Counted from the stretch's first letter, positions 38,924 to 50,287 are shown. The stretch: 64,000 nucleotides of DNA from Paralithodes platypus (GCA_032716605.1 CM064481.1:22748811-22812810); one strand, 5' to 3'. Program-made: numbers and translations. The notes: generated by a model not told the origin, from the sequence alone.

Positions 38924-39622
38924 TTAGAACTGCTGCATGGGTTGAACTGCTGGTTTATGCGCTATCCTAGCCCGGGAAAAGGACATGACTTGGATGGCTG
39001 CAAGATCCTGAGGGGTTTTGATGGGTGATATAAATGGCTGACTAGGGAATAGAGAGTGAAAGTCTGGAGCAGTTTGGCAGTCCTTGATGGGGGAGATGAA
39101 AGGTAAGTTGGTAAATAAAGGAGTACCACCTGTAGCTGGTTGATCAGGCTGGGGAAGTCTAGGATGTTTAGCGTAGTTACCCCTCTGACTTTTCTCTCTG
39201 GTGGTAGGGGCCATAGAAGCTGGCTGGGCAGGGTATGCTGGTGTAGTCCACTCAGGTCTTATGTGTCCCACCTGTCTCGTTGATATGCGGGCAGGAGTAG
39301 GGTTGGCTGCAGGTTTAGTGGCAGCTAGAGATGCGGTCTTATCATCCTGAGACCGCATCTCACTACCGTCTGGTAGAGAAAAGTCCCGACCCCGGGACTG
39401 GAGATGGTAATGTCTTGAAGTATTATCTTCGTAGACAGGGGTCAGGTGCTGGAGGAAGTGGTAATAAATGACTCCCTGGTTGTTAGGGGTGGCCATCTTG
39501 TCTCTGGTGAGGGTGAGGAGAGAAGAGGAGTCACAGTACCTCAAATGGTCCAGGAGTTGGTGAGGTGACTTGATTACTTTGGTGGAGTCCTTCCGCGCCA
39601 GGGTTATCATGTCAATCCGCAT
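38924..39622 (-). CDS. GypC 3'-terminal ORF of unknown function
   Basis: A 232-codon frame. The first 80 residues look structured (HQLLDHLRYCDSSSLLTLTRDK, VIYYHFLQHLTPVYED). The rest is rich in P, S and T with two short repeats of FISPIK. Its position matches the GypB terminal ORF at 19001-19642, with only vague similarity around a leucine-rich helix followed by a YYHFL/SFYFTL stretch. A shortened copy of the C-terminal two thirds lies at 47383-47870. No envelope features were seen. Function unknown. Confidence 0.55.
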   Translation of the reverse strand: MRIDMITLARKDSTKVIKSPHQLLDHLRYCDSSSLLTLTRDKMATPNNQGVIYYHFLQHLTPVYEDNTSRHYHLQSRGRDFSLPDGSEMRSQDDKTASLAATKPAANPTPARISTRQVGHIRPEWTTPAYPAQPASMAPTTREKSQRGNYAKHPRLPQPDQPATGGTPLFTNLPFISPIKDCQTAPDFHSLFPSQPFISPIKTPQDLAAIQVMSFSRARIAHKPAVQPMQQF

Positions 39623-39636
39623 CTTGGTGGTGGTCG

Positions 39637-40640
39637 TCAGCGAGGACTGACGGGCGTTGTCGTGGCTGGAGGTGGTTGGAGAGTGATGACAGAGAGCCTG
39701 GCTTGGCCCAGGTCATGAGGTTGTGCAGACGCCGAAGTACCAGGCTGGGGGGAGGAGCTTGGTGCGGACGCCGAAGTACCAGGCTGGGGGGAGGAGCTTG
39801 AAGACGCTTGATCCTTAACCTTTCTCACTTTAGGCTGGGACAGGGCTGGTTCCCATCTGGTGGGTGGCTTCACAGGTCTTCCACAGCGGGTATGAGAAGG
39901 CAGTCTGGGAAATTGGGGAGATGGAGTTAGAGGTGACATTGAGCGAAATTTGGATATTGTTTTTCGCCTGGGAAGTTGAGAAGGAGGGGAAATAGATTGA
40001 GGAGAAGAAGGTAGGGTTTTAGAGATAGGAGGAGTAGGTGAGGGTTTTTTAGGACGGAAGCTGGGGGTGATAGGCAAAGTGGGGGGTATGTTGGTGAGTT
40101 GTGGTGGCGAGGGGGGAAGACTAGACGTGACAAGGTTAATTAAAGGCGATGATTGAGAAGGAGGTTGCGGAGGTGAAACGAGAGGAGAGGTAGAAGGAGA
40201 GGAGATGTGAGAAGATTTGGGCTTAGGAATGCGGGAAGAGGTGAAGGTGACAGGAGGTGAAAGAGAAGAGGGGGAAGTTTGGGTTTGAGTAGAGAGAACA
40301 GGAGGAGGTCGATGTTTAGGAAGGTGAGAAGGGGTGAACTGGGTGAGGCGAGTGGGAAGGGTGACAGGAGGTTGCAGTACAGGAGAGTGAAGGGCAGGCA
40401 AAGGAGAATTGAGAGGGGGAGTGGAAAGAGGTGGAGGGAGAGGGACAGCATGGTTGAGAGAGACAGGTCCGGAAAGACAGGAAGTTTGAGGGTGAAGATT
40501 TGAAACAGGGGTATAGTCAACATCCTGATCAGGCTCAGCTACAACAGTAATATTCTTATTAATAGGTTGAAACCTTCTGACAAACCTATTCCTATAAGTG
40601 CGAGATTCCCCATGATAGTTAACCTCTGAAGTGCGCATGG
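39637..40640 (-). CDS. GypC proline-rich extension of integrase
   Basis: Begins in the conserved NYHGESRTYRNRFVRRFQP, the direct counterpart of DYHGMTRTLRTRFVRAFKP in GypB just downstream of integrase. It then continues as about 300 residues of P/S/T-rich low complexity, ending with two copies of an S/P/Q-rich unit containing PGTSASA. The open frame extends upstream to 40704, but the residues before the conserved block lie in inserted DNA. The extension is shared by GypB and GypC and may be a disordered tail or a separate accessory product. Confidence 0.55.
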
Positions 40641-41245
40641 GGGTAATTGGAAACGTCCCCCTGTGCTGACGTATTTGAGGTGTTTCCGTCACTAAAATAT
40701 TCATTGTGCCATTAATAGCATTAATACTTATCCATATGCGCCTATTATGGGTTGATTATAAAGGTATTAACCTGAAACAACAATAAAACGAGTGAAAACA
40801 GCGTTTGGATGGTCAAAATCGGAGATATAGCCCGCGAGTTGTATAATGTATGGGTGAGGCAATCTGCTTTCCCGCCAATTTCCCCCAAGGCCACTGAGAC
40901 ACAGTCGATCGATACTCTCTCTCTCTCTTGCACTCGCTTGCTATCAGTGATGACCACACCCTCCAATCGGATTTCTAATGTTAGCACGAAAATATACCTC
41001 AGAATAAGGGAATAACAGGGAAAATAGGTGATAACTGAAGGAGAGGAGGAAAGTGGGGAAGGAGGGGAGGTAGAGGACTGAGATTTTGCATGGCCCAGGG
41101 GCCAAAAAAAAAAAAAAAATTAAAAAAAAAAAAAAATACAAAAATATTTTTTTTTCGATGTCAAAAGTTGATTTTTTTTTTCTCTGACTCTTAAGAGTCT
41201 CCCCGCAGTGCGCCGGGGGAACTCTTAAGAGTCTCCCCGCAGCTC
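40641..41245. other. Insertion in GypC pol, no gene
   Basis: Splits the integrase C-terminus: IPNCFQVI is encoded to about 41250 and VNYHGES resumes at about 40625, while these are adjacent in GypB. The insert is about 600 bp. It holds a CT microsatellite (40915-40932), long A and T runs (41106-41182) and a direct repeat of about 32 bp with the core CTCTTAAGAGTCTCCCCGCAG at 41190-41242. It may be a SINE or other short element, but I could not identify a tRNA-like head. Confidence 0.55.
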
Positions 41246-42888
41246 CCGGTTATGACCTGGAAACAGTTTGGGATCCTAAGGACCTCAAATGGATCCTTGT
41301 ACCGTGGCTTCAGTTTGGAGGGTACAGGTAAGATGGCGACCATGACTAGGTCGCCTACTTGGTGAGGGTTGTTCTTGGGGGCTTCATCAGGCTGGAGATC
41401 TTGGGTAAACTGGAGCTGACGTAGGCGGTTCCTGAGGTGGACGAGGTTGGTATTTAGACCTGGTGAGGCCTCAGTAGGGGCAGCTAGGTGGCGTAGTGGT
41501 ATGAGGAGAGGTGGGCTCCCAAAAACCATCTCATGAGGGGTGATCCCGTTGTCTCTGGGGCAGGTGTTTATTCCCCATTGTATGATGCGAATTTGGCTGG
41601 TCCAGTCCGATGAGTTCATCTGTTAGAGGCGTGTCCGGATTTGATTGGCGATGGTTCTATTAGATCGCTCGCAGATGGAGTTTCCTTTTGGCCAGTAAGG
41701 TGAAGAGTGGCTGATGTGAAATCCAAACATTTCGGAGATCTGCGTCCAAATTTGTCCGGTGAATTCAGGGGCATTGTCGGAGTGGATTGCCTGTGGCAAT
41801 CCAAAATAGGGAAAGACATGTTGTAATAATGCCTCGGTGACGGCCATAGCAGTGTGTTCTCTGGCAGGGCAGGCGATCACGTATTTTGAGTACGTGTCCA
41901 CGAAGGTGATGATGTAGCGGTATCCCCTGTCGTTTTGTAGAGGTCCCATGACGTCCACTGCCAAAAGTTGCCAGGGTTTAGAAGCGATGAGTTTGCCGGA
42001 AGGTCCTGGGGTGCGTGTTTGGTCTGTTCCCAGGGTGCAGGCACGGCAAGCTTCAGTGATTTTCTTGGCCGTGGTGTAGGGGCGAGGAGTCCAGTAGATG
42101 TCTTTGAACGTGTTCACCAACTTCTTTTGGCCTAGATGGATCCCGTTGTTGGTGTGCAAGGAAGACATCATTTGTTCAGCATCCTCAGGCCCTAGTACGA
42201 TCTGGCCTTCTGGGGTAAAGAGGGCGTCACCCCTTCTTTGTAAGAGGCCAAAAAGTCGGGTGGAGATCCAAGTTGATTTGTCGTTCCGGAGGTAGGCCTG
42301 GATGAGAGGGGGAGTGGTAGTAGGTGGTGGTCGAGGTTCTTGGATGGCGTTGAGTTGTTCTGGTGCCAGTGGGAGCCGGGATAAGGCGTCTGCATTGGTA
42401 TGGAGTTTTCCCGGCCTGTAGGAAATCTCAAAATCAAACTCCTCAAGTGATTCTCGCCAACGGACTGTTAGGGCATTCTTAGAGTCAGATTTCCTGATCA
42501 ATTGTAAGGCTTGGTAGTCAGTGATGATGGTGATCTTGACGCCAGCTAGGTAGGCCCGGAAGTGTTGGAGGGCCCAAACGATGCCTAAGCATTCTCTTTT
42601 AGTTACCGGGTAGTTGGTTTCTGCCGGGGTTAAGGTCCGGCTGGCACAAGCAATGATGTGCTCTCGTCCTTCTCGATTTTGGGAGAGGACTGCACCGACG
42701 CCGAGAAGGGACACGTCGGTGTAGAGTCTAAAGGGTAGTTGGTAGTCCGGAAAAGAGACGACAGGGGAAGACACGAGTAGGTCCTTGAGGGAGGTGAAGG
42801 CTTGGAGACGGTCGGGGGTCCACACAAAAGGTTCTTCCTTCCTAGTTAAGTCGTGTAGAGGTCTGGCAATGGTGGCGAAATTCTTCAC
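41246..42888 (-). pseudogene. pol: GypC RNase H and integrase
   Basis: Frames 41623-42888 and 41191-41619, separated by one in-frame stop (about 41623). RNase H part: FRLYTDVSLLGVGAVLSQ near 42715, TDYQALQLIRKSD and GKLHTNADALSRLP. Integrase part: zinc finger H in GIHLGQKK and CRACTLG, then core LAVDVMGPL near 41955, IHSDNAPEFTG near 41775 and GNSICERSNRT near 41675. All D-D-E residues are present. The C-terminal SH3-like part ends at the insertion. Very close in organisation to GypB. Confidence 0.86.
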
Positions 42889-44488
42889 AAACCTCCGATA
42901 GTAGGAGGCAAGGCCTAGGAAAGCTCTTACTCCTTTTTACTGACTTCGGGGGTTGGATCTCCTGGATGGCTTGGAGTTTCTTGGGGTCAGGTGCAAGTCC
43001 TTCTTCTGACACCAGATGTCCTAAGAATTGGACCTGATGTCGAGCCATGGTGCATTTAGTAGGCTTCAGCTTTAATCCGGCTTGTCGGATCCTCTGGAAA
43101 ACTTGGCGGAGGCGTTGGAGGTGTTCTGCCCAGGTACGACCAAATACTATGATGTCGTCCAAGTACGCCAGACATGTTTCCCAAGTTAATCCCTGAAGTA
43201 CAGATTCCATCAGTCGGGAGAATGTGGCGGGACCGTTACATAATCCGAATGGCAGCACTGAGAACTCGTAAAGCTTCCCTTGGCTGGTGGAAAAAGCTGT
43301 TTTGTTTTGGTCGGTGGGGGCGACGGGGACCTGCCAGTATCCGGAGTGCAGGTCCAGTGTGGAGAACCATCTGGCCCCTATGAGGGAGTCTAGGGAGTCG
43401 TCGATAAATGGTAGAGGGGTGGCATCTTTGATGGTGACATCGTTGAGTTGTCGGTAGTCGATGCAGAATCGAGATGACCCATCCTTCTTTTTGACCAGTA
43501 CCACTGGAGAGGACCAAGGGCTAGTTGAGGGGTTGACGATGCCAGCTTCTAACATCTCTGCAACTTGCTTCTGTTCTTCTTGGCGCTGAAGGGGGTTCTT
43601 TCTTCGTATAGCCTGTCTGACTGGGGGTCCAACAGTGTGAATGTGGTGTTCTAGGACATGGGTGTGGCCTACATCTTGGGAGTTGGTGGCAAAGATGTCC
43701 TGGTATTCGGCCATTAACTGGCACAGATCGTCCTTTTGTTGAGGGGTGAGGTGAGTAGGAACGTCTGGGAGTGATGGAGTTGATGCAGGAATGGAGGTGG
43801 TGGTGTCGGTTGAAAGCTGGTCATCATAAGTCTCTAGTTCTCCGATGGTGAGACCCCTGGGTAGGGTGATAGGGTGGTCGGAGATGTTGGCTATTCTTAC
43901 TGCATTTTGTTTTAAAATGGCAGGAGCAGTGAGACAATCCCTGTCAAAAGGGCTCTGAAGAGAGGGAGTGTGAATGAGTTCTCCGTTGAGGGCTGGATGG
44001 ATGGGTACCCAATGTTCATGATGTGGCAGCAAGGTGATGGCCGATGCAACACGGATGGCTTTCAAGGTTTGAGGAGGGTCATGGAGCGGTGTGGCAATCT
44101 TCGGAGTGGTGAGTCCTGGGGGTTTGGTGGAAAATAACAATCTTCTTTCAACACACTGGATAGTAGTGCGAAGAGCCGTGAGAAGGTCGAATCCCAGGTA
44201 TCCGTCGTAGGTGGTTTCTTGGGAGGGAAATACCATGAAAGCGTGGTGATGGCTGTGGTTAGGTTGAGGGGTGGCCACATACAGTGGGGCCGTGATGCCA
44301 GTACTAGGAATAAGGTTGTCGTTGGCATCAATGAGGGTGGTGGACGAGTGTTGAATCGGTCCAAAAGTGTTGTGATGTCTCTGGTGGTAAGAGGAAAAAA
44401 TACAAGATCTTGAAGCTCCGGTGTCGACAAGGAGTCGAGAGTTGACTCCCTGGATGGTCAGGTGGGTGTAAATGGGAGGCTTTATCAT
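42842..44488 (-). CDS. pol: GypC protease-reverse transcriptase
   Basis: A 548-codon frame. The aspartic protease active site is LLVDTGASRSC at residues 19-29. The reverse transcriptase has SPWSSPVVLVKKKDGSSRFCID near 315, FSTLDLHSGYWQVPV near 365, FSVLPFGLCNGPATF and the catalytic CLAYLDDIIVFG near 437, all intact. The frame slips near 42935 (the last 30 residues are out of register) and RNase H continues in the next frame. It does not overlap gag (44548-45276) and lies in another frame, so expression would need a frameshift or a lost linker. Confidence 0.88.
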   Translation of the reverse strand: MIKPPIYTHLTIQGVNSRLLVDTGASRSCIFSSYHQRHHNTFGPIQHSSTTLIDANDNLIPSTGITAPLYVATPQPNHSHHHAFMVFPSQETTYDGYLGFDLLTALRTTIQCVERRLLFSTKPPGLTTPKIATPLHDPPQTLKAIRVASAITLLPHHEHWVPIHPALNGELIHTPSLQSPFDRDCLTAPAILKQNAVRIANISDHPITLPRGLTIGELETYDDQLSTDTTTSIPASTPSLPDVPTHLTPQQKDDLCQLMAEYQDIFATNSQDVGHTHVLEHHIHTVGPPVRQAIRRKNPLQRQEEQKQVAEMLEAGIVNPSTSPWSSPVVLVKKKDGSSRFCIDYRQLNDVTIKDATPLPFIDDSLDSLIGARWFSTLDLHSGYWQVPVAPTDQNKTAFSTSQGKLYEFSVLPFGLCNGPATFSRLMESVLQGLTWETCLAYLDDIIVFGRTWAEHLQRLRQVFQRIRQAGLKLKPTKCTMARHQVQFLGHLVSEEGLAPDPKKLQAIQEIQPPKSVKRSKSFPRPCLLLSEVCEEFRHHCQTSTRLN

Positions 44489-44547
44489 ATCATAGCTGCC
44501 CCTATCTCGAGCCCCCGCCAGTTTGCAAGTTGGTGGGCGGGGGCGGT

Positions 44548-45276
44548 CTAAAAACCCGGTTTGATGACTTCCGGCTCGACTGTACTGTGGTCGTCCGGGT
44601 CACCAACCTCGTCATAGTCCTCAGCTCCTGCGGTGCCGTCTTCTAGGATGGTGGCAACTCTTCTGGAGGGCTTCAGCCAGGGAATCTGTCCCCAGAACAG
44701 TGGAACCCTCGAGCGTTTGGCCAGCAACTCGGCAAAAGACCTCTTCAACCCATTAATAGGGCACTGGGACCCGCAGGGCTTCCAGTCTCCAGGCTTGACT
44801 CTGGCCCATTCTTCCGGCTTGTCCTGGTTGCGGCTAGGGTGGTAGGTTGGTCCGGAATGAGCTCCTTGTGGCTTAGTGGGAGCTCGTTGGCGGCGGACGT
44901 TCTCCTTCCTCTGTGCAGCTGTAGCCGTTGTGAATGCGGTGGAAGCCAGCCTGGTAAGCTTGCTGATGGTGGCGTCGAGGTCCCCGTCGTAGGTGATGGC
45001 GTGAAATTGCTGGTCGGCTATCACAGTACCTAAGACGGGGTTAATGGCAGTTTTAGTGTATGTTTCAAACTGTTCCCAGGTCATTCCGGGGTTCTCTTTT
45101 ACATAACTGGTAACTAGGGCCATAGACCGCCCTAGCTTCATGACTACAGTATGTATTTTAGGGGCAACTTCATCTTTAAGTATGATGTCAAGCACTGGCT
45201 TGACAACCTCTAAATAGGTGGCAATGTCAGTTTCCTCTGGTCTGAAAGGAATAATATCCAGTGCTTTCCCTGCCAT
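44548..45276 (-). CDS. gag: GypC gag (no zinc knuckle)
   Basis: A 242-codon frame starting 95 bp inside the LTR. Its N-terminal half is helical (IATYLEVVKPVLDIIL, GMTWEQFETYTKTAINPVLG) and matches the broken GypB gag. The C-terminal part is basic, then acidic at the end (DYDEVGDPDDHSTVEPE), with no CCHC knuckle. It is shorter than typical Gypsy gag, and in GypB the equivalent region is expanded by repeats. It is intact and starts with ATG after the primer-binding-like TGGTGGCAGCGGTG at about 45356-45369. Confidence 0.72.
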   Translation of the reverse strand: MAGKALDIIPFRPEETDIATYLEVVKPVLDIILKDEVAPKIHTVVMKLGRSMALVTSYVKENPGMTWEQFETYTKTAINPVLGTVIADQQFHAITYDGDLDATISKLTRLASTAFTTATAAQRKENVRRQRAPTKPQGAHSGPTYHPSRNQDKPEEWARVKPGDWKPCGSQCPINGLKRSFAELLAKRSRVPLFWGQIPWLKPSRRVATILEDGTAGAEDYDEVGDPDDHSTVEPEVIKPGF

Positions 45277-45371
45277 CCTGACTACTTATCCCTGTCGTGA
45301 TACTCTCAAAATATTTAAAGCAGGAAAAACGTGAAAGGCTACCTTCGAGAAAGAGACACCGCTGCCACCAG

Positions 45372-46440
45372 TGTTATGCCCTGTCCAAATTGGAATGCGA
45401 GATATTCTTTGTACAATGAGCAGCTCTCTAACTGGATAGGTATACCTTAAACTTTAAATAAAGAGACAACACGGCAGGATAATAAGCACACAGGTAACAA
45501 GTTAACATGGGTTTTATTCAGTTTAACACCTGGTTCATGGAGGAGCAAGACATATATTTTATACCTGTAACCTGGAGATCATCAACAACAATAAGAATAA
45601 TTAAGACATACAATAATGTTATCAAGTAAGCAATAGGAGTCGGACAATGGGTCCGGACTCAAGGTAATAATAATACTCCTAGGATACAATTATAAGGTAT
45701 CCAAAATGGTGGAGGTACACCTACCCAAATAGATCTCAGAGAGGATCTCAACAAAAGACAAGAGTGCAGTAATGGCAAATGCCGTCTGGATCATGCAATG
45801 ATGTCCCCGGCATATAGTGACGTTAACTGACTCTAAAGCAATAATGGCCAAGTGGTCACCAACAATGAAGTGGGCTCGGAAAGGCTCACAAATGATATTA
45901 ATACTATAGGTGTGCTAGATCTCACCTGGCAAAGATTAATCCTTAACTCTAATTGTGTACTAGCAAGGTGCTGAAGGCTGAGGCAACAATCGTCGGGAGC
46001 TGAGATAGAGTGAAATCTATTCGAGTTATGAACCTGACAGAATGTTAAATGAATTAGGCTAGAAGTTATACAAAGGAACTAGATTACGTGTAAATATGTG
46101 TTTGTGTTTGATGCTATGGGTCTTATATAGGCACGCCCCCTCTGTCGGGCTATGGGAGACCAATAACCCGGGAAGGTGCGTATATAAGGATCCCCTGATA
46201 GGTATGTATAATGTGTCCCGGCAAGTGGGCTAATTAACGTCAATTTAAGTAAGGAGAAGAAAGACCTCTCGCAAGACGTAATGTTAATGAGAACCCCTGA
46301 AGATAACTTCTACCACAACCCTGAGTCAACTCTATACCCATAAACTATACAAAAGCACTTAAAGGAGAGCTGTAGTGAAGAGGAGGGCCCGTAGATCGAG
46401 GGAGGATCCAGTAGTCTGGAGGGCGGCTGGGCGAGTTGGT

Positions 46441-46483
<43 letters not shown>

Positions 46484-47287
46484 CTGGGCATGATGACTCC
46501 AGCTACTGGTCCAGGGTGAGTCACAAGATGATTCCTTAGACCTTGGCGCCTACCACGGGACAACCGGGTTCCTCTTGCACTCCCACAGTGCAGTGATCGC
46601 CAAAGGATATGCTGGAGTTCTGCTACAAGGTTTGGGGGGTTAGGGTGACTAGCATAATGATCTACCTAGAGTTGCAAGCAGTCTAGATAGTGACATTATA
46701 GGTAGTCTAAGGGGGGTCAGGGTAAGTGTCTTCCTTCCTTGCTAGTTAGTGTAATTATCAGAACCATGTAGTAAAAAGAGAATCTAGAAAGGGGAGCCCA
46801 AAGTGGGTTGCCCAAAATTAGTCCTCTTCCTGATGGGGGAAACCCGATCTGGTAGATCTAAAGTTACTACACTATCCTCATAATCCCTTGAACAAAACAA
46901 GGTAGGAATCCTTTGGTACTTGGTTTGTGCACCGCATCAAAGGCCAGAAAGGGGGAGCCCAAAGTGGGTTGCCCAAGCTAGTCCTCTTCCTGATGGGGGG
47001 AACCCGACCTGGTAGATCTTCGATCACAGCACACAACTGACAAGTTGAACACCATGCAGCTATCTCTGGCTGTTCTTACCCTGAACTAAAGAATACCAAA
47101 TGGCAACCTTAGTTCCTGATGTCCAGGCTGGGTGAGTATAAGGCAATCTTCTTGCCCCTACTTAAGGCGCCCGGTTTGAGAGGATCAAAGGCGCTGGGGT
47201 GGTGTTGGCGCGTGGTGGTTATGTCCTTGTAGCTCTGGGGGTGGCGCGCCTGGACTCTGGCTGTACCTGGTAGCTAGATGCCCCCGG
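45372..47287 (-). repeat. GypC LTR (about 1.9 kb)
   Basis: The low boundary is TGTTATGCCCTG at 45372 (reverse complement of an ACA end), directly beside the primer-binding-like site. The same end word begins the GypB LTR. The high boundary is placed at the start of internal sequence that is also found at 38829. I could not see a clean TG end there, so it is approximate. It contains 42 consecutive G (46442-46483) and a repeated block of about 75 bp (46787-46860 and 46948-47020) with GGAGCCCAAAGTGGGTTGCC. No gene. Confidence 0.6.
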
Positions 47288-47872
47288 GCAGATTCTGTTA
47301 TAAGATGGGGGTGATCACTTCCTGGTGGGCGAGGAAGTGGATGAGAAATGGCATGTGTAGGATGATTTATATAAGAAAAGGTTTAGAACTGCTGCATGGG
47401 TTGAACTGCTGGTTTATGCGCTATCCTAGCCCGGGAAAAGGACATGACTTGGATGGCTGCAAGATCCTGTGGGGTTTTGATGGGTGATATAAATGGCTGA
47501 CTAGGGAATAGAGAGTGAAAGTCTGGAGCAGTTTGGCAGTCTTTGATGGGGGAGATGAAAGGTAAGTTGGTAAATAAAGGAGTACCACCTGTAGCTGGTT
47601 GATCAGGCTGGGGAAGTCTAGGATGGTTAGCTGGGTGTTTAGCATAGTTACCCCTCTGACTTTTCTCTCTGGTGGTAGGGGCCATAGAAGCTGGCTGGGC
47701 AGGGTATGCTGGTGTAGTTCACTCAGGTCTTATGTGTCCCACCTGTCTCGTTGATATGCGGGCGATGCGGGCAGGAGCAGGGTGGCTGGCAGGAGTAGGG
47801 TTGGCTGCAGGTTTAGTGGCAGCTAGAAATGCGGTCTTATTATCCTGAGACCGCATCTCACTGGTACAAGAA
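47288..47872 (-). pseudogene. Second GypC 3' internal fragment
   Basis: Nearly identical to 38829-39410 with small indels; encodes the C-terminal part of the GypC terminal ORF (open to 47685). It abuts the other side of the GypC LTR, giving the order internal-LTR-internal typical of elements joined through a shared LTR by recombination or tandem insertion. It is cut at about 47872, where inverted GypB LTR begins. Confidence 0.7.
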
Positions 47873-48240
47873 TATAAAACTTAGATCAGTACCCCCTGAG
47901 GTTACTAGAATTCCCGTGCTCTAAATACGCGTGTCTAATCTAGTCTGTGAACTACTACTTGTGCACCAGAGCTACCAGTGATAAATCTAACAGTGAATAT
48001 GAATCTATAAGTAACATTGATGGTCTCCAGTATATAAACCTGTTAAATAAGCCAGTGATCAGAAGATTAATACCTGAACGTTGGAAGTGGGAGACTAGGC
48101 TCCATCCAGCCATTTATGCTAGTGTTGTTCAATTCTATCAAATTGTCTTGCACGAGTATTCAGAAGTGGTATATCAATAAACGTGATCGTGTGTCTTGTT
48201 ACCATGCGTTTCTTTTGTGTTCTCTATTCCTCATACCTTT
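47873..48240 (+). repeat. GypB LTR fragment (opposite orientation)
   Basis: Reverse-complement match to about 13975-14350, from ACAAGAATATAAAACTTAG to CTCTATTCCTCATA. Both ends are abrupt. The open frame at 47947-48180 is a by-product. Confidence 0.72.
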
Positions 48241-48812
48241 ACCGCATTTTCCTTTACCATCACTATCTCCGATAGACTGGAAATGGTGTCGTATTTCACA
48301 TCCAAATGCCATAAAAGGGTGTCCAATATCAAGCCAACTCAACCCTGCTCTTCCACAGGGTCTAAACTCAACCCGATTCAGACTTTCGGAACTTGATAAC
48401 AGTTTTAAGACTTTGTGTATATATCCATATACAAATAATCGATTTGGATGTGATAATTATAAATGTACCTAGCTATATCCTCAGAATATCCGAAAGAAGC
48501 GTCATAATCCTATAGAAGGCCGATAACCTACCGGAGTTATTATATATAATACCTCAAAGTAAGCGATTATATTATAGGAATAGTCATCACAATTTTTTAC
48601 ATAGTCAACTAGATCAAAATAATATCGAAATGATGGATCATTAATTATTGATCTTGATATGTAGGCCTAAAGCATGTTGTTTATAAACATTGGCCGCAGC
48701 CGCGGTGCCACTCCATTCGAGCCTAATCACGATTATATTTTGGTGTATTCTTACTTAAATGTATATCATTCGGGTTGATTAGGTTACACAATACAATATT
48801 ACTAAGTAGCAG
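48241..48812. other. Unassigned spacer
   Basis: AT-rich, no gene or repeat recognised beyond this copy. Short open frames at 48116-48472 continue out of the LTR fragment without family features. Confidence 0.4.
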
Positions 48813-49060
48813 TGTTATGCCCTGTTTTTCTACAGGTTTAACTTGGGTAATGTGAGTTCTGAATGACTGGGTATATAAGGCTGCATGCACAATACAAGGT
48901 ATGAGGAATAGAGAACACAAAATAAACACACGGTAACACGACACAAGTTCACGTTTATTGAAGTAAATAAATAAAGAGCATAGAAAGATAGTAATTCTCG
49001 CACAAAACAAATAATAGAAGGGAACTGCTAGCATTAGCGGATCTGGATGGAGCCTAGGCC
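48813..49060 (-). repeat. GypB-type LTR end, subfamily variant
   Basis: Begins TGTTATGCCCTGTTTTTC like 13892 and follows it with substitutions to about GGATGGAGCCTAG (49058). After that it diverges. The low side lacks the GGCAGCGGTG primer-binding word, so this is the end of a 3' or solo LTR rather than a 5' LTR. Confidence 0.65.
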
Positions 49061-50277
49061 CGCAGTACCAGATAATCGTGCGATCCCTTCGACGAAGGAT
49101 TCGCATGTGAAGGTGGTACCACCAGTTGCTTCCTTGTGAGAATCTCTTGTGCGATGCCGTCGGACGTATGGTTGGTAAGCCTGTCAAACTCGCCGCGGTG
49201 CATTTCTTACGGTTGGTATACCTGAGGAACGTTTTGTTTACAAATTACTGCCTCGGGCAGCCTCACGGGAGTACAGACGGAATCGAATCGTAATAAAGTG
49301 ATGGTCAAAATCACAAGCATATAAAATTACCATCCAACTGAATCTGTACTATACCACCACTGATCATCATCATCATCTCTGACCTCACCCTCACCTTGAC
49401 TTGAATCACACAGTACACATAGAGCAGTACAGTACTGTACTGTACTGCAACTGATCATCATCATCATCTCTGACGGTCTGACCTCACCCTCACCTAGACT
49501 TAAATCACCCTGACCTCAAAAGACAACGACAAACTTACCCCTCATATACAGTACAGTAGTATAAAATCCACCTTTACTATCTCTCCTAACCCCTATTATA
49601 CTAACAATTGTTCTTTTCACCCCTCCTAAAACGCCTGTGCAGTAATCTGGAGACACCACAACCCTCCAAGCAAACTGCACATTTAAACAATAAGAAGAAG
49701 AAGAAGAAAGTGATGGTCCCTGGTGTATTATTTACCCAGTTTATTGCATTAATCTTATTATTCTGTATTTAGGACATTCTCAATTGACGAAAATAAGGTA
49801 GCCTAGGCCCTAGTGATTCCCCAGAGGACCATTGAATTTCTCTTAGCCTAATTTCCCTTCAACCACCAATCAATTTTTGAGTTTAGGAATAGCCATGGGG
49901 TTGTGGTATGGATTTTTGCTGAATAATTGGGTTGTGCTTGGCTCTCTGGAAAAGTGGCTTGGTTATAATATCAAGCAAGCTTTTCTGTTATATTCAAGCC
50001 TAGCCCTGTTCACCTGTTCCAAGTAGATCTAGGCCTATGGCCATAAATTGTGAAATCTAACCTAGCCTATCTCTAACTCAAAAAGGGCCAGAGCTAGGAT
50101 AGTGGGCTGTAAATTGCCATAGGCTATCTATCCCCTGGCAGGCTGGCTGACCCTTCCCAAATGGGAAAGGTAAAACTTAGAGTCCTCCATTTCATAGTAA
50201 GAAATGCTTAAATTGGACATAGGCTATGAGCAATTTTGATGAGAATTTAGCCTAGGCCTAGCCTATATTGTTAAAGT
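49061..50277. other. Spacer with simple duplications
   Basis: No gene. A segment with CTGATCATCATCATCATCTCTGAC... followed by CTCACCCTCACC occurs at about 49358-49405 and 49450-49500. GTACAGTACTGTACTGTACTG is near 49425. An AAG run is at 49692-49708. TAGGCCTAG-style spacer runs from 49790. Confidence 0.45.
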
Positions 50278-50287
50278 AATTATCTTG

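Noticed and set aside
49358..49500. Possible CRISPR-like or regularly spaced repeat
   Set aside because: Only two copies of a simple ATC-rich segment; an invertebrate spacer duplication, not an array.
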